A stretch of DNA of 44,978 nt from JBEIDK01 sp040383485 (GCA_040383485.1 JBEIDK010000012.1:1-44978); one strand, 5' to 3'; positions 33,887 to 44,270 are shown, counted from the first letter of the stretch. Numbers and translations are program-made. Notes: generated by a model from the letters alone, not told the origin.

Positions 33887-36361
33887 CTAAAATTGCACGT
33901 ACAGCTTTAAATTCACTTGCCGATTAGTAAGATAATTTGGAATAGGAAACGAAATATCAGAGTAATCTTTTACCCAAAAATAAGAGATGGTGTTTTGAAT
34001 GGCCAATAAATTAAATACCTCCAAACTAATCCATGCACTTTTGAAATGTTTTAAAAATTTGGGTCTGTTGTGTTTCATGCCTTCGCCAATGAGCTGTTTA
34101 CTAAAACCTATGTCTACCCTACGATACGGAGGTATTCGCAAAGTATCAGCAGCGCGGATATATGTGTTAGGGCCAAAGGGAAAGCCGCTACCAAACAATA
34201 GATTGATATGTACCTTAAAGGTCGGAAACTTTGGAACATAATCTTGAAAAAACAAACCAAAATTTACCCTTTGGTCGGCCAAACGCGGTATAAAGCCTAC
34301 ATTGGTTTTTGTTGATGAAGCAATTTCTTCGCTGTTAGCTGCTACACGCTTACCTTCGGCATTGTAATAGCGTGTTACAAAATCTCCTTTTATGTTTTCA
34401 GAAGTTTTCATTACACTAATACTTACCCAACTCTCTGCACCTTTTACAATTTCGCCATTTAGTTTTAAATCTATGCCTGTAGCATAACCAGTAGCTCTTT
34501 GATTTGCATAATATCTTATCCTAACATTGTCAATAGTATATGGTATTAAATTGTACAAGTATTTAAAATATATTTCGCTGGTGAATTTAAAAGGACGATT
34601 CCAAGCTGTAAAATTATAGTCGCTTCCTACTAAAAAATGTACGGACGATTGTGCTTTGTTTCGTTGGTATAATTTGCCTGTAAAATCTCTAAGTTCTCGA
34701 TAAAATGGTGGTTGCTGGTAAAGGCCAGAACTAAACCTAAATAACACATCTTTTTCCCAATCAGGTTTTATAGAAAATGATGCCCTAGGGCTTATGATGA
34801 ATTGATTATTTAGTGACCAGTAATTGCCTCTAACTCCTACAATTAATGAGTATTCTGTTTTGCCTTCCCATAACCAACTATTTTGTATGAAGCCCTGCGT
34901 TCGATTGGAATTAATATCAATTTTTTGTTTGATTACATTCTGCAAATTTATCTCTGATTCACTATATTTAAGGGTATACCCTGAAGAGTCTTGCATTGTC
35001 CATTCACTAATCACATCATTAATTTGTTCATTCTGGAACTTTAATCCCCACTTTAGTTTTTCGTAAAAGCCCTTGTGTTCGGCTGTTACAACGGTTGCTG
35101 TAAGTCGGTTTCTTGAATGGTTCAAAAATTGACCTATACCAGTAAGGTTAGTAGTATCGCCTAACGAATCGCTTCCTAAATCATTGTTTACATCATAAAT
35201 ATTATATCTTCCTAACACATTTTGTCGTTCAATTTCGAATGAGCGAAAGGCAGAAACAATATACTTAAGAGTCACCTTTTCGTTCGGTTTGTTGGTTGCT
35301 GTAAATGCACCTAAATATGTTTCATATTCGTTTTTTTCTTGACCATCAAAATCAATAAATATTTTTTTTGCAATTTGTATGGTCCCGAAAGAAGTCTCAC
35401 GGTCTTCAGGATTAAATTGATAACGGTTGTATGCTGCATTTCCTAAAAAAGAAAAGCTCCAATTGGTACTGTAATCAAAATTCATGTAACATTGTCCATC
35501 AACAAAAAGTGGCCTATAGTCGCCTTGTGTATCGAGGCTTCCTAGCAAATACCTATTGGTTCTGTATCTAATACCAGTAATGTAGGTAAACCTGGCATCT
35601 TTACTTCTATCGCCAATATGTGCCGAAGAGCCTAATATTGTTGCTGTTGCTGATGCTTCAAATCCTCTCGGCTTGCGATATGTAATGTCTAAAACCGACG
35701 ATAGTTTATCTCCAAATCTTGCTTCAAAACCGCCTGCTGAAAACTGAATACCACTTACCAAATCTGGATTAATAAAACTTAAACCTTCTTGTTGTCCACT
35801 TCTTACCAAAAAAGGCCTATAAATTTCAACATCATTAACATAGATTAAATTTTCGTCATAGTTTCCACCTCTAACATTATATTGGCTACTTAACTCGTTG
35901 TTAGAACTGAGTCCAGGCAAAGTTTTTAGTATTGATTCTATGCCACCAGTGGTTGGTGAAACAATTGCAAATTTAGGATCAATCCGAATCATGTTGTTCC
36001 TGCGTGCTTCCTTATCTTCAATCTGAATTGTATTGATTAAATTTACCTTTTTAGAAAGCCTCACCTTTACTATTTCATTGATAGTATTGACTTCTAATAC
36101 TAAGTTGGATGACTTGTATGTAATGTTTGAATAAAACAATTCTACTCTTTGCAATTTCGAATTGAGTGAGAACATTACTTTTCCAGCATTATCAGAAACT
36201 GCACTTGCATTAATGGTAATACAGTTCACGACAACGCCCTCTATGGGTTCGCTAGTGACACTATCTGTAAAAAATAATGTTATGGTATTCAGACCCTGAG
36301 AGTAACTTGAAAAAGAAAGAAATAAGCCAGCTATTAGAAAACTAAGGTGCTTTAAATTCAT
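33887..36361 (-). CDS. TonB-dependent outer-membrane receptor with carboxypeptidase-regulatory domain
   Basis: An 824-residue receptor. After a signal peptide (ending FSSYSQ) comes a CarboxypepD_reg-like domain (about 25-105), then a plug (GGIESILKTLPGLSSNNELSSQYNVRGGNYDENLIYVND...) and a 22-strand barrel ending in LYVQF with the C-terminal aromatic. The frame opens to an ATG at 36433, but I take the ATG at 36361, which gives a clean signal peptide. No SusD partner, siderophore genes or TonB-box gene lie next to it, so the substrate is unknown. It is divergent from the pyrophosphatase gene. Confidence 0.92.
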   Translation of the reverse strand: MNLKHLSFLIAGLFLSFSSYSQGLNTITLFFTDSVTSEPIEGVVVNCITINASAVSDNAGKVMFSLNSKLQRVELFYSNITYKSSNLVLEVNTINEIVKVRLSKKVNLINTIQIEDKEARRNNMIRIDPKFAIVSPTTGGIESILKTLPGLSSNNELSSQYNVRGGNYDENLIYVNDVEIYRPFLVRSGQQEGLSFINPDLVSGIQFSAGGFEARFGDKLSSVLDITYRKPRGFEASATATILGSSAHIGDRSKDARFTYITGIRYRTNRYLLGSLDTQGDYRPLFVDGQCYMNFDYSTNWSFSFLGNAAYNRYQFNPEDRETSFGTIQIAKKIFIDFDGQEKNEYETYLGAFTATNKPNEKVTLKYIVSAFRSFEIERQNVLGRYNIYDVNNDLGSDSLGDTTNLTGIGQFLNHSRNRLTATVVTAEHKGFYEKLKWGLKFQNEQINDVISEWTMQDSSGYTLKYSESEINLQNVIKQKIDINSNRTQGFIQNSWLWEGKTEYSLIVGVRGNYWSLNNQFIISPRASFSIKPDWEKDVLFRFSSGLYQQPPFYRELRDFTGKLYQRNKAQSSVHFLVGSDYNFTAWNRPFKFTSEIYFKYLYNLIPYTIDNVRIRYYANQRATGYATGIDLKLNGEIVKGAESWVSISVMKTSENIKGDFVTRYYNAEGKRVAANSEEIASSTKTNVGFIPRLADQRVNFGLFFQDYVPKFPTFKVHINLLFGSGFPFGPNTYIRAADTLRIPPYRRVDIGFSKQLIGEGMKHNRPKFLKHFKSAWISLEVFNLLAIQNTISYFWVKDYSDISFPIPNYLTNRQVNLKLYVQF

Positions 36362-36454
36362 ACGGAACAAATAACTTAAAAAGTATGAAATTATTGCATC
36401 TAGTCGGTAATATTTTCGTTTATTGGAATTCACATAAAATGAATAATTCTAAAA

Positions 36455-37072
36455 ATGGAAAAGTTTCCTCAACATATTGCACACCCCTGGCATGGAATAA
36501 GCGCAGGTAAAAATGCGCCACAACAGGTTTGGGTATATATTGAAATTGTTCCTAGCGATACAGTAAAATATGAGCTTGACAAAAACTCAGGGCTGTTAAA
36601 GGTTGATAGGCCTCAAAAGTTTTCGAATGTTTGCCCTATGCCATACGGCTTTATTCCTCAAACCTTCTGCGGCGATAACATTGCCGAATTTTGCAAGGCT
36701 CAAACGAACAGAGAAAAAATGGTTGGTGATGGCGACCCTTTGGATATTTGTATATTGACAGAAAAGTTAATTCATGGCAACATTTTAATGCAAGCAATAC
36801 CCATTGGTGGATTAAGAATGATAGACAACAATGAGGCGGATGATAAAATAATTGCAGTAATGAAAGATGATATTACCTATGGAGGCTATAAGGATATTAG
36901 TGAATTGCCAGCAAAGCTCATCGATAGATTAATGCATTACTTTTTGACCTACAAATTAAAGCCAGGAGAAATCAATAATCAGGTTGAAATAACGCATGTT
37001 TACAATAAAGAAGAAGCTTACAAGGTTATTGAAGCTAGTTTGTTGGATTATAAAGTGTTAGTGAACAAGTAA
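36455..37072 (+). CDS. ppa: Inorganic pyrophosphatase (family I)
   Basis: Cytosolic, magnesium-dependent hydrolysis of pyrophosphate to phosphate, pulling biosynthetic reactions forward. At 205 residues it is slightly longer than the E. coli enzyme. The active-site signature is GDGDPLDICIL (DxDPxD motif, around 91-100), preceded by YGFIPQTFCGD and followed by GGLRMIDNNEADDKIIAV, which carries the D-D-K-I metal site. All catalytic acids are present. It faces the TonB receptor start and ends 2 bases before the convergent Fe-S gene. Confidence 0.93.
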   Translation: MEKFPQHIAHPWHGISAGKNAPQQVWVYIEIVPSDTVKYELDKNSGLLKVDRPQKFSNVCPMPYGFIPQTFCGDNIAEFCKAQTNREKMVGDGDPLDICILTEKLIHGNILMQAIPIGGLRMIDNNEADDKIIAVMKDDITYGGYKDISELPAKLIDRLMHYFLTYKLKPGEINNQVEITHVYNKEEAYKVIEASLLDYKVLVNK

Positions 37073-37073
37073 T

Positions 37074-38435
37074 TTACTCCTCGTCTTTCCAGTTCAGTCT
37101 ATCAGTAGGAGAGAATTGCCATGGCGCACCGTTATTCTCGATATTTGTAAACATTGCATTGAGCGAAGAAGGCGCTGATGATTGTTCCATTACCAAGTAT
37201 CTTCTTAGGTCGATAATAATTGAAAGAGGATCAATGTTGATTGGACAGCTCTCCGTACAAGCATTACATGTGGTACAAGCCCATAATTCTTCAGGAGTGA
37301 TATAATCGCCAAGTAATGTTTTTTCGTCTTTAAAATCGGGACCATTCTTATCAATGTTTCTTCCAACTTCTTCTAAACGGTCACGTGTATCCATCATGAT
37401 TTTTCTAGGAGAGAGTAGCTTACCTGTTTGATTTGCTGGGCAATTACTAGTGCATCTTCCACACTCAGTACAGCTATATGCATTCATGAGTTGCACCCAA
37501 TTTAAATCAGTAACATCTCTTGCTCCAAAGCCAGCAGGAGGCGCATCAGATGAAGGAACCGCATTTGGGTCAAGCATTAACTTCACCTCATTTGTTACAC
37601 TATCAAGATTATTAAATCTTCCTTTGGCATCTAAATTTGAATAGAAAACATTCGGAAAAGAAAGTATAATATGAAAGTGTTTTGAATAAGGAAGGTAATT
37701 CATGAAAATCAATATCCCAATAATATGAAACCACCAACATCCGCGTTCAATCATTTCAAGAGAAGAAATACTATCAGGTAACATTCCAGCCAAAAATTTG
37801 CTAACAGGGAAATCAAGCCCTTCATTTAAAACCGCACCATTAGGAAAAATATTTCTTGCAGACTCAGTATAGTGATTTAACTCACCACTCATTGCTGAAA
37901 TTGTCATGATTGATCCATCGGCAGCATTCATAATAAGAAATGCACCCATTAACAATATTTCTGTAATTAAAATATAATTTGCATCACTTCTTGGCCAACC
38001 ATCTAGCTCATTACTCATAAACCTTTTGAGCTTCATCACATTTCTTCGTGCTAAAAAAACAACACAGCCAATAATGACAAGTAATGCAAGAATTTCAAAA
38101 CTTGAAATTAAAAAGTAATAGAATCCTCCCATAAATGAAAGTATTCTATGTGTTCCGAAAATACCGTCAATTACTATTTCTATTACTTCAATATTGATGA
38201 TAATAAAACCAACATATAAAAAAATATGCATAATTGCTGCAGTGGGGCGCACAAGCATTTTTTGTTGCCCTATAGCCACCATCAACATGGTTCTCCACCT
38301 TTCAGCAATTCTATCATTGGCTTGTTTGGGTTTTCCAAGATTAATATTGCGTTTTATTTTACCAATATTTTTTGCAAATAAATAAGAAGCAAAAGCAAGT
38401 AAAATAAGAAAGATAATATTGTCGATATATTGCAT
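37074..38435 (-). CDS. Membrane-anchored heterodisulfide-reductase-like Fe-S protein
   Basis: A 453-residue protein: about five membrane helices in the first 270 residues (NarI/HdrE-like, heme-binding-type), then two [4Fe-4S] ferredoxin motifs, CTECGRCTSNCP (about 325-336) and CTTCNACTESCP (about 387-398). It is expected to pass electrons between a membrane quinone pool and a soluble donor. The frame opens to an ATG at 38486; I prefer the ATG at 38435, since the weak TTACTTTG box at 38460-38467 lies upstream of it. The CCG-domain partner subunit usually encoded next to it is absent here. Exact function unknown. Confidence 0.88.
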   Translation of the reverse strand: MQYIDNIIFLILLAFASYLFAKNIGKIKRNINLGKPKQANDRIAERWRTMLMVAIGQQKMLVRPTAAIMHIFLYVGFIIINIEVIEIVIDGIFGTHRILSFMGGFYYFLISSFEILALLVIIGCVVFLARRNVMKLKRFMSNELDGWPRSDANYILITEILLMGAFLIMNAADGSIMTISAMSGELNHYTESARNIFPNGAVLNEGLDFPVSKFLAGMLPDSISSLEMIERGCWWFHIIGILIFMNYLPYSKHFHIILSFPNVFYSNLDAKGRFNNLDSVTNEVKLMLDPNAVPSSDAPPAGFGARDVTDLNWVQLMNAYSCTECGRCTSNCPANQTGKLLSPRKIMMDTRDRLEEVGRNIDKNGPDFKDEKTLLGDYITPEELWACTTCNACTESCPINIDPLSIIIDLRRYLVMEQSSAPSSLNAMFTNIENNGAPWQFSPTDRLNWKDEE

Positions 38436-38550
38436 AATTATTCTTTTAAAATAGAACTGCAAAGTAAAAAATAATTTATAAATCAATTGACAGTACTATT
38501 TTTACAAATCATATATTTATTAACTAAATTAAAAAGTAAATTATTTCCGG

Positions 38551-41500
38551 ATGTATAAAAGCATTTTGCTTACTATCTTACTTACAGGCATTATATACAA
38601 ATGCTCTTTTTCTCATTCAGCGAAGAATAATTTGCTGTTTATTGAAAATAAAGGTCAGTGGAATAAGAATGTTCAATATATGGCAAAGGTTGATGGCGGT
38701 AAAGTTTGGTTCGAAAAGAACTGTTTCACCTATCATTTATATGATAAGAATGCTGTTGCAAAAAACCATAAATTAAAAGCAAATGAAAGCATCTTACCAA
38801 TAAAGTCTCATGCCTTTAAATTAAACTTTAAAAGTGCCAACTCAGCTCAACAGATAAAAATAACTCCTGATAAAATTCAATCCTATTTCGAAAATTATTA
38901 CCTAGGAGATGACAAAAATAAATGGCAAGGAAATGTGAGGTGTTATGAAAGAATTAAATATTCAAACCTTTACGATGGTGTGAATATGATTGTAGATAAT
39001 GAAGAAAATAGTTTTAAATATACTTTTTACATCAGCACAAAAAGCGGCCATCAAATACCAATTCTCGAATTTGATAGTGCTAGAAGTTTGCAATTAAAAA
39101 ATGGAAATCTTTACATAGAAACAAGCTTTAATACTATCATTGAAGAGAGTCCTATTGCATACCAAATAATAAATAACAAAAGGATTAATGTGCCATGTAA
39201 TTTTGTTATTAAAAATAAAGATGTTGAGTTTGAATTTCCTGTTGGTTACAACAAAAGCTATGAATTAGTTATAGACCCAATTGTAATTTTTAGCACCTAC
39301 AGCGGTTCAACAGCTGATAATTTTGGCATGAGTGCAACCCATGATAACAATGGTAATTTAATTGCAGGAGGCACTTGTTTTGCCCAAGGCTACCCTATCA
39401 CCTTAGGTGCATATCAAACCACCTTTAATAGTTTAATTGATGTGGTTCTAACTAAATACAATGGAACAGGAAGTCAATTACTTTTTTCGACTTATCTAGG
39501 AGGCAGTAGCACTGAAGTTGTATCAAGCATCATTGTTGATTCATTAGATAATGTTTTTTTATATGGCGCTACAGGATCATCAGATTTTCCAACTACTAGC
39601 AATGCATACGATAATACTTTTAATGGAGGTTTGTCATTCAGCGTTGCTGGCAATGGTTCAAGCTTTACAAGTGGTTCCGATATTTATATTGCTAAGCTCA
39701 ATAATTTAGGAACTCAATTATTGGGTTCAACTTTTATTGGTGGCAATGATAATGATGGCGTCAATTTTAGCGACAGCTTAAAATATAATTATGGAGATTT
39801 TTTTAGAGGTGAGATTCAGATAAATAAACAAGGCAATATTGTGGTTGTTTCATCTACCAAATCTTCAAATTTTCCGGTTACGCCTAATGCCTTACAGCCT
39901 TTAATTGGCGGACTACAAGATGCTGTTCTGTTTTCATTCAATCCGGCTTTGACGAATTTATTGTGGAGTACTTTTATTGGTGGGCTAAACGATGAAGCAG
40001 GATATGCCTTAGCCATAGACAACACTAACAATGTTGTAATTACTGGAGGCACCTGGAGTAATAATTTCCCAACTACCTTAGGTGGCACAAATCCCAACTA
40101 TCAAGGTGGCAGATGCGATGGTTTTTTAAGTAAAATAGCTCCTAATGGAACCTCATTATTAGCCTCCACATTTATTGGAACAAGTAGTTATGATCAAAGT
40201 TTTTTTGTTCAAATAGATTTTCTAAATAATATTTATATTGTTGGTCAAAGCGAAGGTTTAATGCCAGTATTAAATGCATCTTATTCAAACGCTGGTAGTG
40301 GTCAATTTATTCAAAAGTTCGATAGTAATCTTTCTCAAACGCTTTATTCAACTGTTTTTGGAAATGGTAGCGGAATAAATTTTTCGCCTGCAGCTTTTTT
40401 GGTAGACGTTTGTCAGAACGTGTATGTAAGTGGTTGGGGAGGAAATATTTTGACAGGAATTCCGATGCTAAACATGCCAGTAACAGCTAATGCGCAACAA
40501 AGTACGACTGACGGTTTTAATTTTTATTTAGCAGTATTTACACCTAACATAAACTCTCTTTTATATGCTACTTATTATGGTGGTTCGCAAAGTCAAGAGC
40601 ACGTAGATGGCGGTACTAGTAGGTTTGACAAAAATGGAATTATTTACCAGTCGGTTTGTGCTGGCTGTGGCAGTAATAATGATTTTCCTACATCACCAAA
40701 TGCTTGGAGTGCAACGAATAATAGTTTCAATTGCAACAACGCTGTTTTTAAAATTGATTTTCAGGTATCACCCGGATCAGCAAACTTTACTAGTGTTCTG
40801 AAAGGTTGCTCACCACTTATAGTTACTCCTGAAAATATTTACACTGGCAACTCAAGTTTTTATTGGTATTTAGATGGAATAATAGTTGATAGTGTTAATG
40901 CGCAACATGTTTTTACTTTTACAACTGCAGGCACATATACCATTAAATTTAAAGTTCAAAATCAATTCTGTAACTTTTTCGATAGCCTTACAAGAACCGT
41001 CATTGTTGACCCACAACCCTTCGCCGACTTTAATTATAGTTTAATTTCATGTTCTTCATCTGTTTCATTTGTTGATACTTCACAAACAACAGCATTGCCT
41101 CTAACTTATGATTGGAATTTTGGCGATGCCTCAAACTCTACGCTGCAAAATCCAACACATAATTATTTTAATACAGGTAATTACAATGTAGAATTAGTAA
41201 TTACAGATGGCAACACTTGCAAGGACACCTTAAGCTTGCCAATTCAAATAGATACTGTTTTTAATTTTATTGTCAACCAAAATTTATTCTCATGTAAGAA
41301 AGGAGAGCCCATTTCATTAAATGCTAGTGGCGGAGATTTTTACACATGGAGTCCATCAGGAGTTTTGAATAGTTCAGTTATTTCAAATCCAATTGCAATT
41401 GTTGACTCTACAACCAGCTTTAATGTAGAAATTGGTTTATTAAATAACAATGGGGACACTTGTAAAAGGACCCTCTCCACTAAAATAATTATTAGTGAAA

Positions 41501-42030
41501 TAGATTCATTAAACTATTCTATCACTGCAAATCCTGATACCATATTCATTGGTGAGCAATCACAACTCAATTTTACTTCTGATGTTAATATGAATTACTT
41601 TTGGAACCCCGCTGAAAGCTTGAATAAAAACGATATTAATAACCCTATTGCCAAACCTATTACTGACACGTGGTACGAAGTAAAAGTAGTTGATAGTTTA
41701 GGCTGTAGTTTTAAGAAAAAAATACTAGTGAAGCTACTTTCAAATGCATGTGAGGAGCCAAATATTTTTATACCAAATGGATTTTCTCCAAACAATGATA
41801 AGGTAAATGATATTCTATTTGTGAATGGCAATTTTATTGAAACATTAGTTTTGAAAATATATAACCGATGGGGTGAATTGATTTTTGAAAGCAACAATAG
41901 AAATAATGGATGGGATGGTACTTACAAAAATAAAATAGCAGATGTTGGTGTATATGGTTACTTTTTAGAAGCTATCTGTTTTGATGGAAAAACTTTCTTT
42001 AAAAAAGGAAACATAACTCTTGTGAGATAA
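38551..42030 (+). CDS. Giant secreted SBBP/PKD protein with type B T9SS signal (gliding-motility-associated C-terminal domain)
   Basis: A 1159-residue surface protein. Order: signal peptide (about 1-22), an N-terminal module found in such proteins (LLFIENKGQWNKNVQYM, residues 28-44, to about 230), SBBP-type beta-propeller repeats (about 240-740; repeated SGGxxDAFxxK and LLYSTFLGG-like strands, e.g. LLFSTYLGGSS, LLWSTFIGGLND, LLYATYYGGSQ), PKD-like domains (about 750-920), and a type B sorting domain at the end (NIFIPNGFSPNNDKVNDI, LKIYNRWGELIFES, GWDGTYKN). It should be exported by T9SS and act in adhesion or structure. Divergent from the Fe-S gene. Confidence 0.92.
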   Translation: MYKSILLTILLTGIIYKCSFSHSAKNNLLFIENKGQWNKNVQYMAKVDGGKVWFEKNCFTYHLYDKNAVAKNHKLKANESILPIKSHAFKLNFKSANSAQQIKITPDKIQSYFENYYLGDDKNKWQGNVRCYERIKYSNLYDGVNMIVDNEENSFKYTFYISTKSGHQIPILEFDSARSLQLKNGNLYIETSFNTIIEESPIAYQIINNKRINVPCNFVIKNKDVEFEFPVGYNKSYELVIDPIVIFSTYSGSTADNFGMSATHDNNGNLIAGGTCFAQGYPITLGAYQTTFNSLIDVVLTKYNGTGSQLLFSTYLGGSSTEVVSSIIVDSLDNVFLYGATGSSDFPTTSNAYDNTFNGGLSFSVAGNGSSFTSGSDIYIAKLNNLGTQLLGSTFIGGNDNDGVNFSDSLKYNYGDFFRGEIQINKQGNIVVVSSTKSSNFPVTPNALQPLIGGLQDAVLFSFNPALTNLLWSTFIGGLNDEAGYALAIDNTNNVVITGGTWSNNFPTTLGGTNPNYQGGRCDGFLSKIAPNGTSLLASTFIGTSSYDQSFFVQIDFLNNIYIVGQSEGLMPVLNASYSNAGSGQFIQKFDSNLSQTLYSTVFGNGSGINFSPAAFLVDVCQNVYVSGWGGNILTGIPMLNMPVTANAQQSTTDGFNFYLAVFTPNINSLLYATYYGGSQSQEHVDGGTSRFDKNGIIYQSVCAGCGSNNDFPTSPNAWSATNNSFNCNNAVFKIDFQVSPGSANFTSVLKGCSPLIVTPENIYTGNSSFYWYLDGIIVDSVNAQHVFTFTTAGTYTIKFKVQNQFCNFFDSLTRTVIVDPQPFADFNYSLISCSSSVSFVDTSQTTALPLTYDWNFGDASNSTLQNPTHNYFNTGNYNVELVITDGNTCKDTLSLPIQIDTVFNFIVNQNLFSCKKGEPISLNASGGDFYTWSPSGVLNSSVISNPIAIVDSTTSFNVEIGLLNNNGDTCKRTLSTKIIISEIDSLNYSITANPDTIFIGEQSQLNFTSDVNMNYFWNPAESLNKNDINNPIAKPITDTWYEVKVVDSLGCSFKKKILVKLLSNACEEPNIFIPNGFSPNNDKVNDILFVNGNFIETLVLKIYNRWGELIFESNNRNNGWDGTYKNKIADVGVYGYFLEAICFDGKTFFKKGNITLVR

Positions 42031-42121
42031 AGCTCAAATAAATTATAAATTCTAAATTATTAGAACGATAAGATAATTCTTTTAAAGTACTTATTGATAT
42101 ATTGTGCCACGATTTTAAAAT

Positions 42122-43168
42122 ATGAATATACTCATTCTATTTGCTGAGCTTGCTGGTTATTTTGTTGCGTGTGTAAACGAGTTGGCAAATCAAACTGGCG
42201 CAATCATTCATGTAGTTAGATTGCCGGTTAATAAAGAAGCTCCTTTCGAATTTGACTTACAACATCAGAATGTAATTTTTCATGACCGCAATAGTTTCTC
42301 AGAAAATGAATTAGTAGATATTGCCATAAAATTAAATCCTAAACTAATTTTATGCAGTGGTTGGAAAGATAAAGCATACTTAAAAATATCTAAATATTAT
42401 TTTGGAAAAGTACCAACTATACTAGCTTTCGACAATAAATGGGAAAATACATTAAAGCAAAACATTGCATCAGTCATTTCACCATTTCATATCAAGAATA
42501 AATTTAGTCATTGTTTTGTTCCCGGACCAGAGCAAGAATCATTTGCAAAAAAACTTGGCTTTAAAAAAGATAAGATTCTTACTGGCGTGTATTCTTGCGA
42601 CTATCAATTGTTCAATAATTTATACAAAAAATATTTAGTTGAAAAAGAAGAAGCCCTTCCGAGGCGCTTTCTATTTATTGGCAGGTATTATGAATTTAAA
42701 GGTTGCTTAGACTTATGGAATGCCTTTATCGAACTTAAAAAAGAAAATAAAAATTTTGATTGGGAACTTTGGTGTTTAGGAACCGGCAGCTTAGAGCCAA
42801 TAAAGCATAAATCAATAAAACATTTTGGTTTTGTACAGCCCGAAAAACTTTCTGATTTTATTCGGGAAACTTCTATTTTTATAATGCCTAGCCATATTGA
42901 ACCTTGGGGTGTTGTGTTACATGAAATGGCTGCCGCAGGTTTTCCTATTATTGCCAGCAATAAAGTTGGCTCTTCGAAAAGCTTTCTGATAAACGAAAGA
43001 AATGGTTATTTGTTTGAAGCCAAAAATAAAGATGAACTGAAAAGTTCAATGCTAAAGGCTTCAATGCTTTCTGATTCAAAAATAATTGAAATGAGTAAGG
43101 AAAGCAATAAGCTAGCATCGCAATTAACACCAGTTATTTGGGCAAAAAAAATAAAAAAACTTCTTTAG
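42122..43168 (+). CDS. Family 4/1 glycosyltransferase
   Basis: A 348-residue GT-B glycosyltransferase. The donor domain is clear: RRFLFIGRYYEFKGCLDLWNAF, then MPSHIEPWGVVLHEMAAAGFPIIAS with the E-x7-E pair, and SSKSFLINERNGYLF. The N-terminal half (NILILFAELAGYFVACVNEL) is the acceptor domain. The product is probably a cell-surface sugar; the substrate is unknown. It lies 91 bases after the adhesin gene, without a clear promoter box, and 59 bases before pyrB, which has its own. Confidence 0.87.
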   Translation: MNILILFAELAGYFVACVNELANQTGAIIHVVRLPVNKEAPFEFDLQHQNVIFHDRNSFSENELVDIAIKLNPKLILCSGWKDKAYLKISKYYFGKVPTILAFDNKWENTLKQNIASVISPFHIKNKFSHCFVPGPEQESFAKKLGFKKDKILTGVYSCDYQLFNNLYKKYLVEKEEALPRRFLFIGRYYEFKGCLDLWNAFIELKKENKNFDWELWCLGTGSLEPIKHKSIKHFGFVQPEKLSDFIRETSIFIMPSHIEPWGVVLHEMAAAGFPIIASNKVGSSKSFLINERNGYLFEAKNKDELKSSMLKASMLSDSKIIEMSKESNKLASQLTPVIWAKKIKKLL

Positions 43169-43202
43169 TATTTTTTGATGAAGAATAATTCCAAAAAAAA
43201 TG

Positions 43203-43210
43203 TAGGTTTG
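43203..43210 (+). promoter_or_regulatory. Promoter -7 box of pyrB
   Basis: TAGGTTTG within ATGTAGGTTTGC, matching TAnnTTTG; transcription start near 43217, leader about 11 bases before the ATG at 43228. So short a leader leaves no room for PyrR- or attenuation-type control. Confidence 0.6.
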
Positions 43211-43227
43211 CTGAGCATTAAAAAACT

Positions 43228-44157
43228 ATGCAACAAAAAATCTCAGTAAAAAATTTAATAGCAATTAAAGAGCTTCAAACCTCTGATTTAAGATTAATTT
43301 TAGATACTGCAAAAACCTTTAAGGAAGTGCTTCAGCGCCCAATTAAAAAGGTTCCAACGCTAAGAGATTATACCATTGCTAATATCTTTTTTGAAAATTC
43401 TACACGAACAAAACTTTCATTTGAATTAGCACAAAAAAGATTAAGTGCCGATGTTATAAATTTTGCGTCAAGCTCATCATCAGTAAATAAAGGTGAGACC
43501 TTAATTGATACAGTTAACAATATTCTTTCTATGAAAGTAGATATGGTTGTTATGCGTCATCCAAGTATAGGTGCTGCTAAGTTTTTATCTCAAAATGTTG
43601 ATTGTAAAATAATAAATGCTGGCGACGGAACTCATGAACATCCTACACAAGCCTTGCTAGATGCATACAGTTTAGAAGAAAAGTTAGTAACTTGTGAAGG
43701 TAAAAAAATTGTGATTGTTGGCGATATTATGCATTCAAGAGTTGCGCTTTCAAATATATTTTGTCTTCAAAAGCTTGGTGCTGAAGTGATGGTATGTGGA
43801 CCTGCAACGCTAATTCCAAAATACATTTCTGAACTTGGTGTTAAGGTGTCGCATAATTTAGTTGAAGCCCTTAACTGGTGCGATGCAGCAAATATGTTGC
43901 GCATTCAGTTAGAGAGGCAAACCATTAGTTATTTCCCATCTCTTCGTGAATATACAATGCAATATGGACTAACCAATGACATTCTTAAAAAACTAAAAAA
44001 ACAAATCGTGGTAATGCATCCTGGCCCAATTAATAGAGGTGTTGAAATTAGCAGCGATGTTGCAGACTCTGACCAATCAATTATTCTGCAACAAGTAGAA
44101 AATGGTGTGGCAGTGCGTATGGCCGTTACATACTTACTTGCAACAGCAACAAACTAA
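43228..44157 (+). CDS. pyrB: Aspartate carbamoyltransferase, catalytic chain
   Basis: Second step of pyrimidine synthesis: carbamoyl phosphate and aspartate to N-carbamoylaspartate. The 309-residue protein is full length. The carbamoyl-phosphate site is FFENSTRTKLSF (S58-T59-R60-T61), followed by SSSSVNKGETLIDT, HPTQALLDAYSLEEK, VGDIMHSRVALSN, and MHPGPINRGVEIS with the aspartate-binding loop. No regulatory pyrI gene follows, so it is probably an unregulated trimer or the partner lies elsewhere. Its promoter is at 43203-43210. Confidence 0.96.
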   Translation: MQQKISVKNLIAIKELQTSDLRLILDTAKTFKEVLQRPIKKVPTLRDYTIANIFFENSTRTKLSFELAQKRLSADVINFASSSSSVNKGETLIDTVNNILSMKVDMVVMRHPSIGAAKFLSQNVDCKIINAGDGTHEHPTQALLDAYSLEEKLVTCEGKKIVIVGDIMHSRVALSNIFCLQKLGAEVMVCGPATLIPKYISELGVKVSHNLVEALNWCDAANMLRIQLERQTISYFPSLREYTMQYGLTNDILKKLKKQIVVMHPGPINRGVEISSDVADSDQSIILQQVENGVAVRMAVTYLLATATN

Positions 44158-44270
44158 AAGTTTCACAATTATTTACTCTTAATTTTTCAATTCTTAACAT
44201 TACAATTAGTTAAGATACCCTTTTAATATTCAATTTCACAACAAATAATTTTTCATCAAACTAAATTATA

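Noticed and set aside
36362..36433. 24-residue extension of the TonB receptor
   Set aside because: It would bury the clear signal peptide that starts at 36361.
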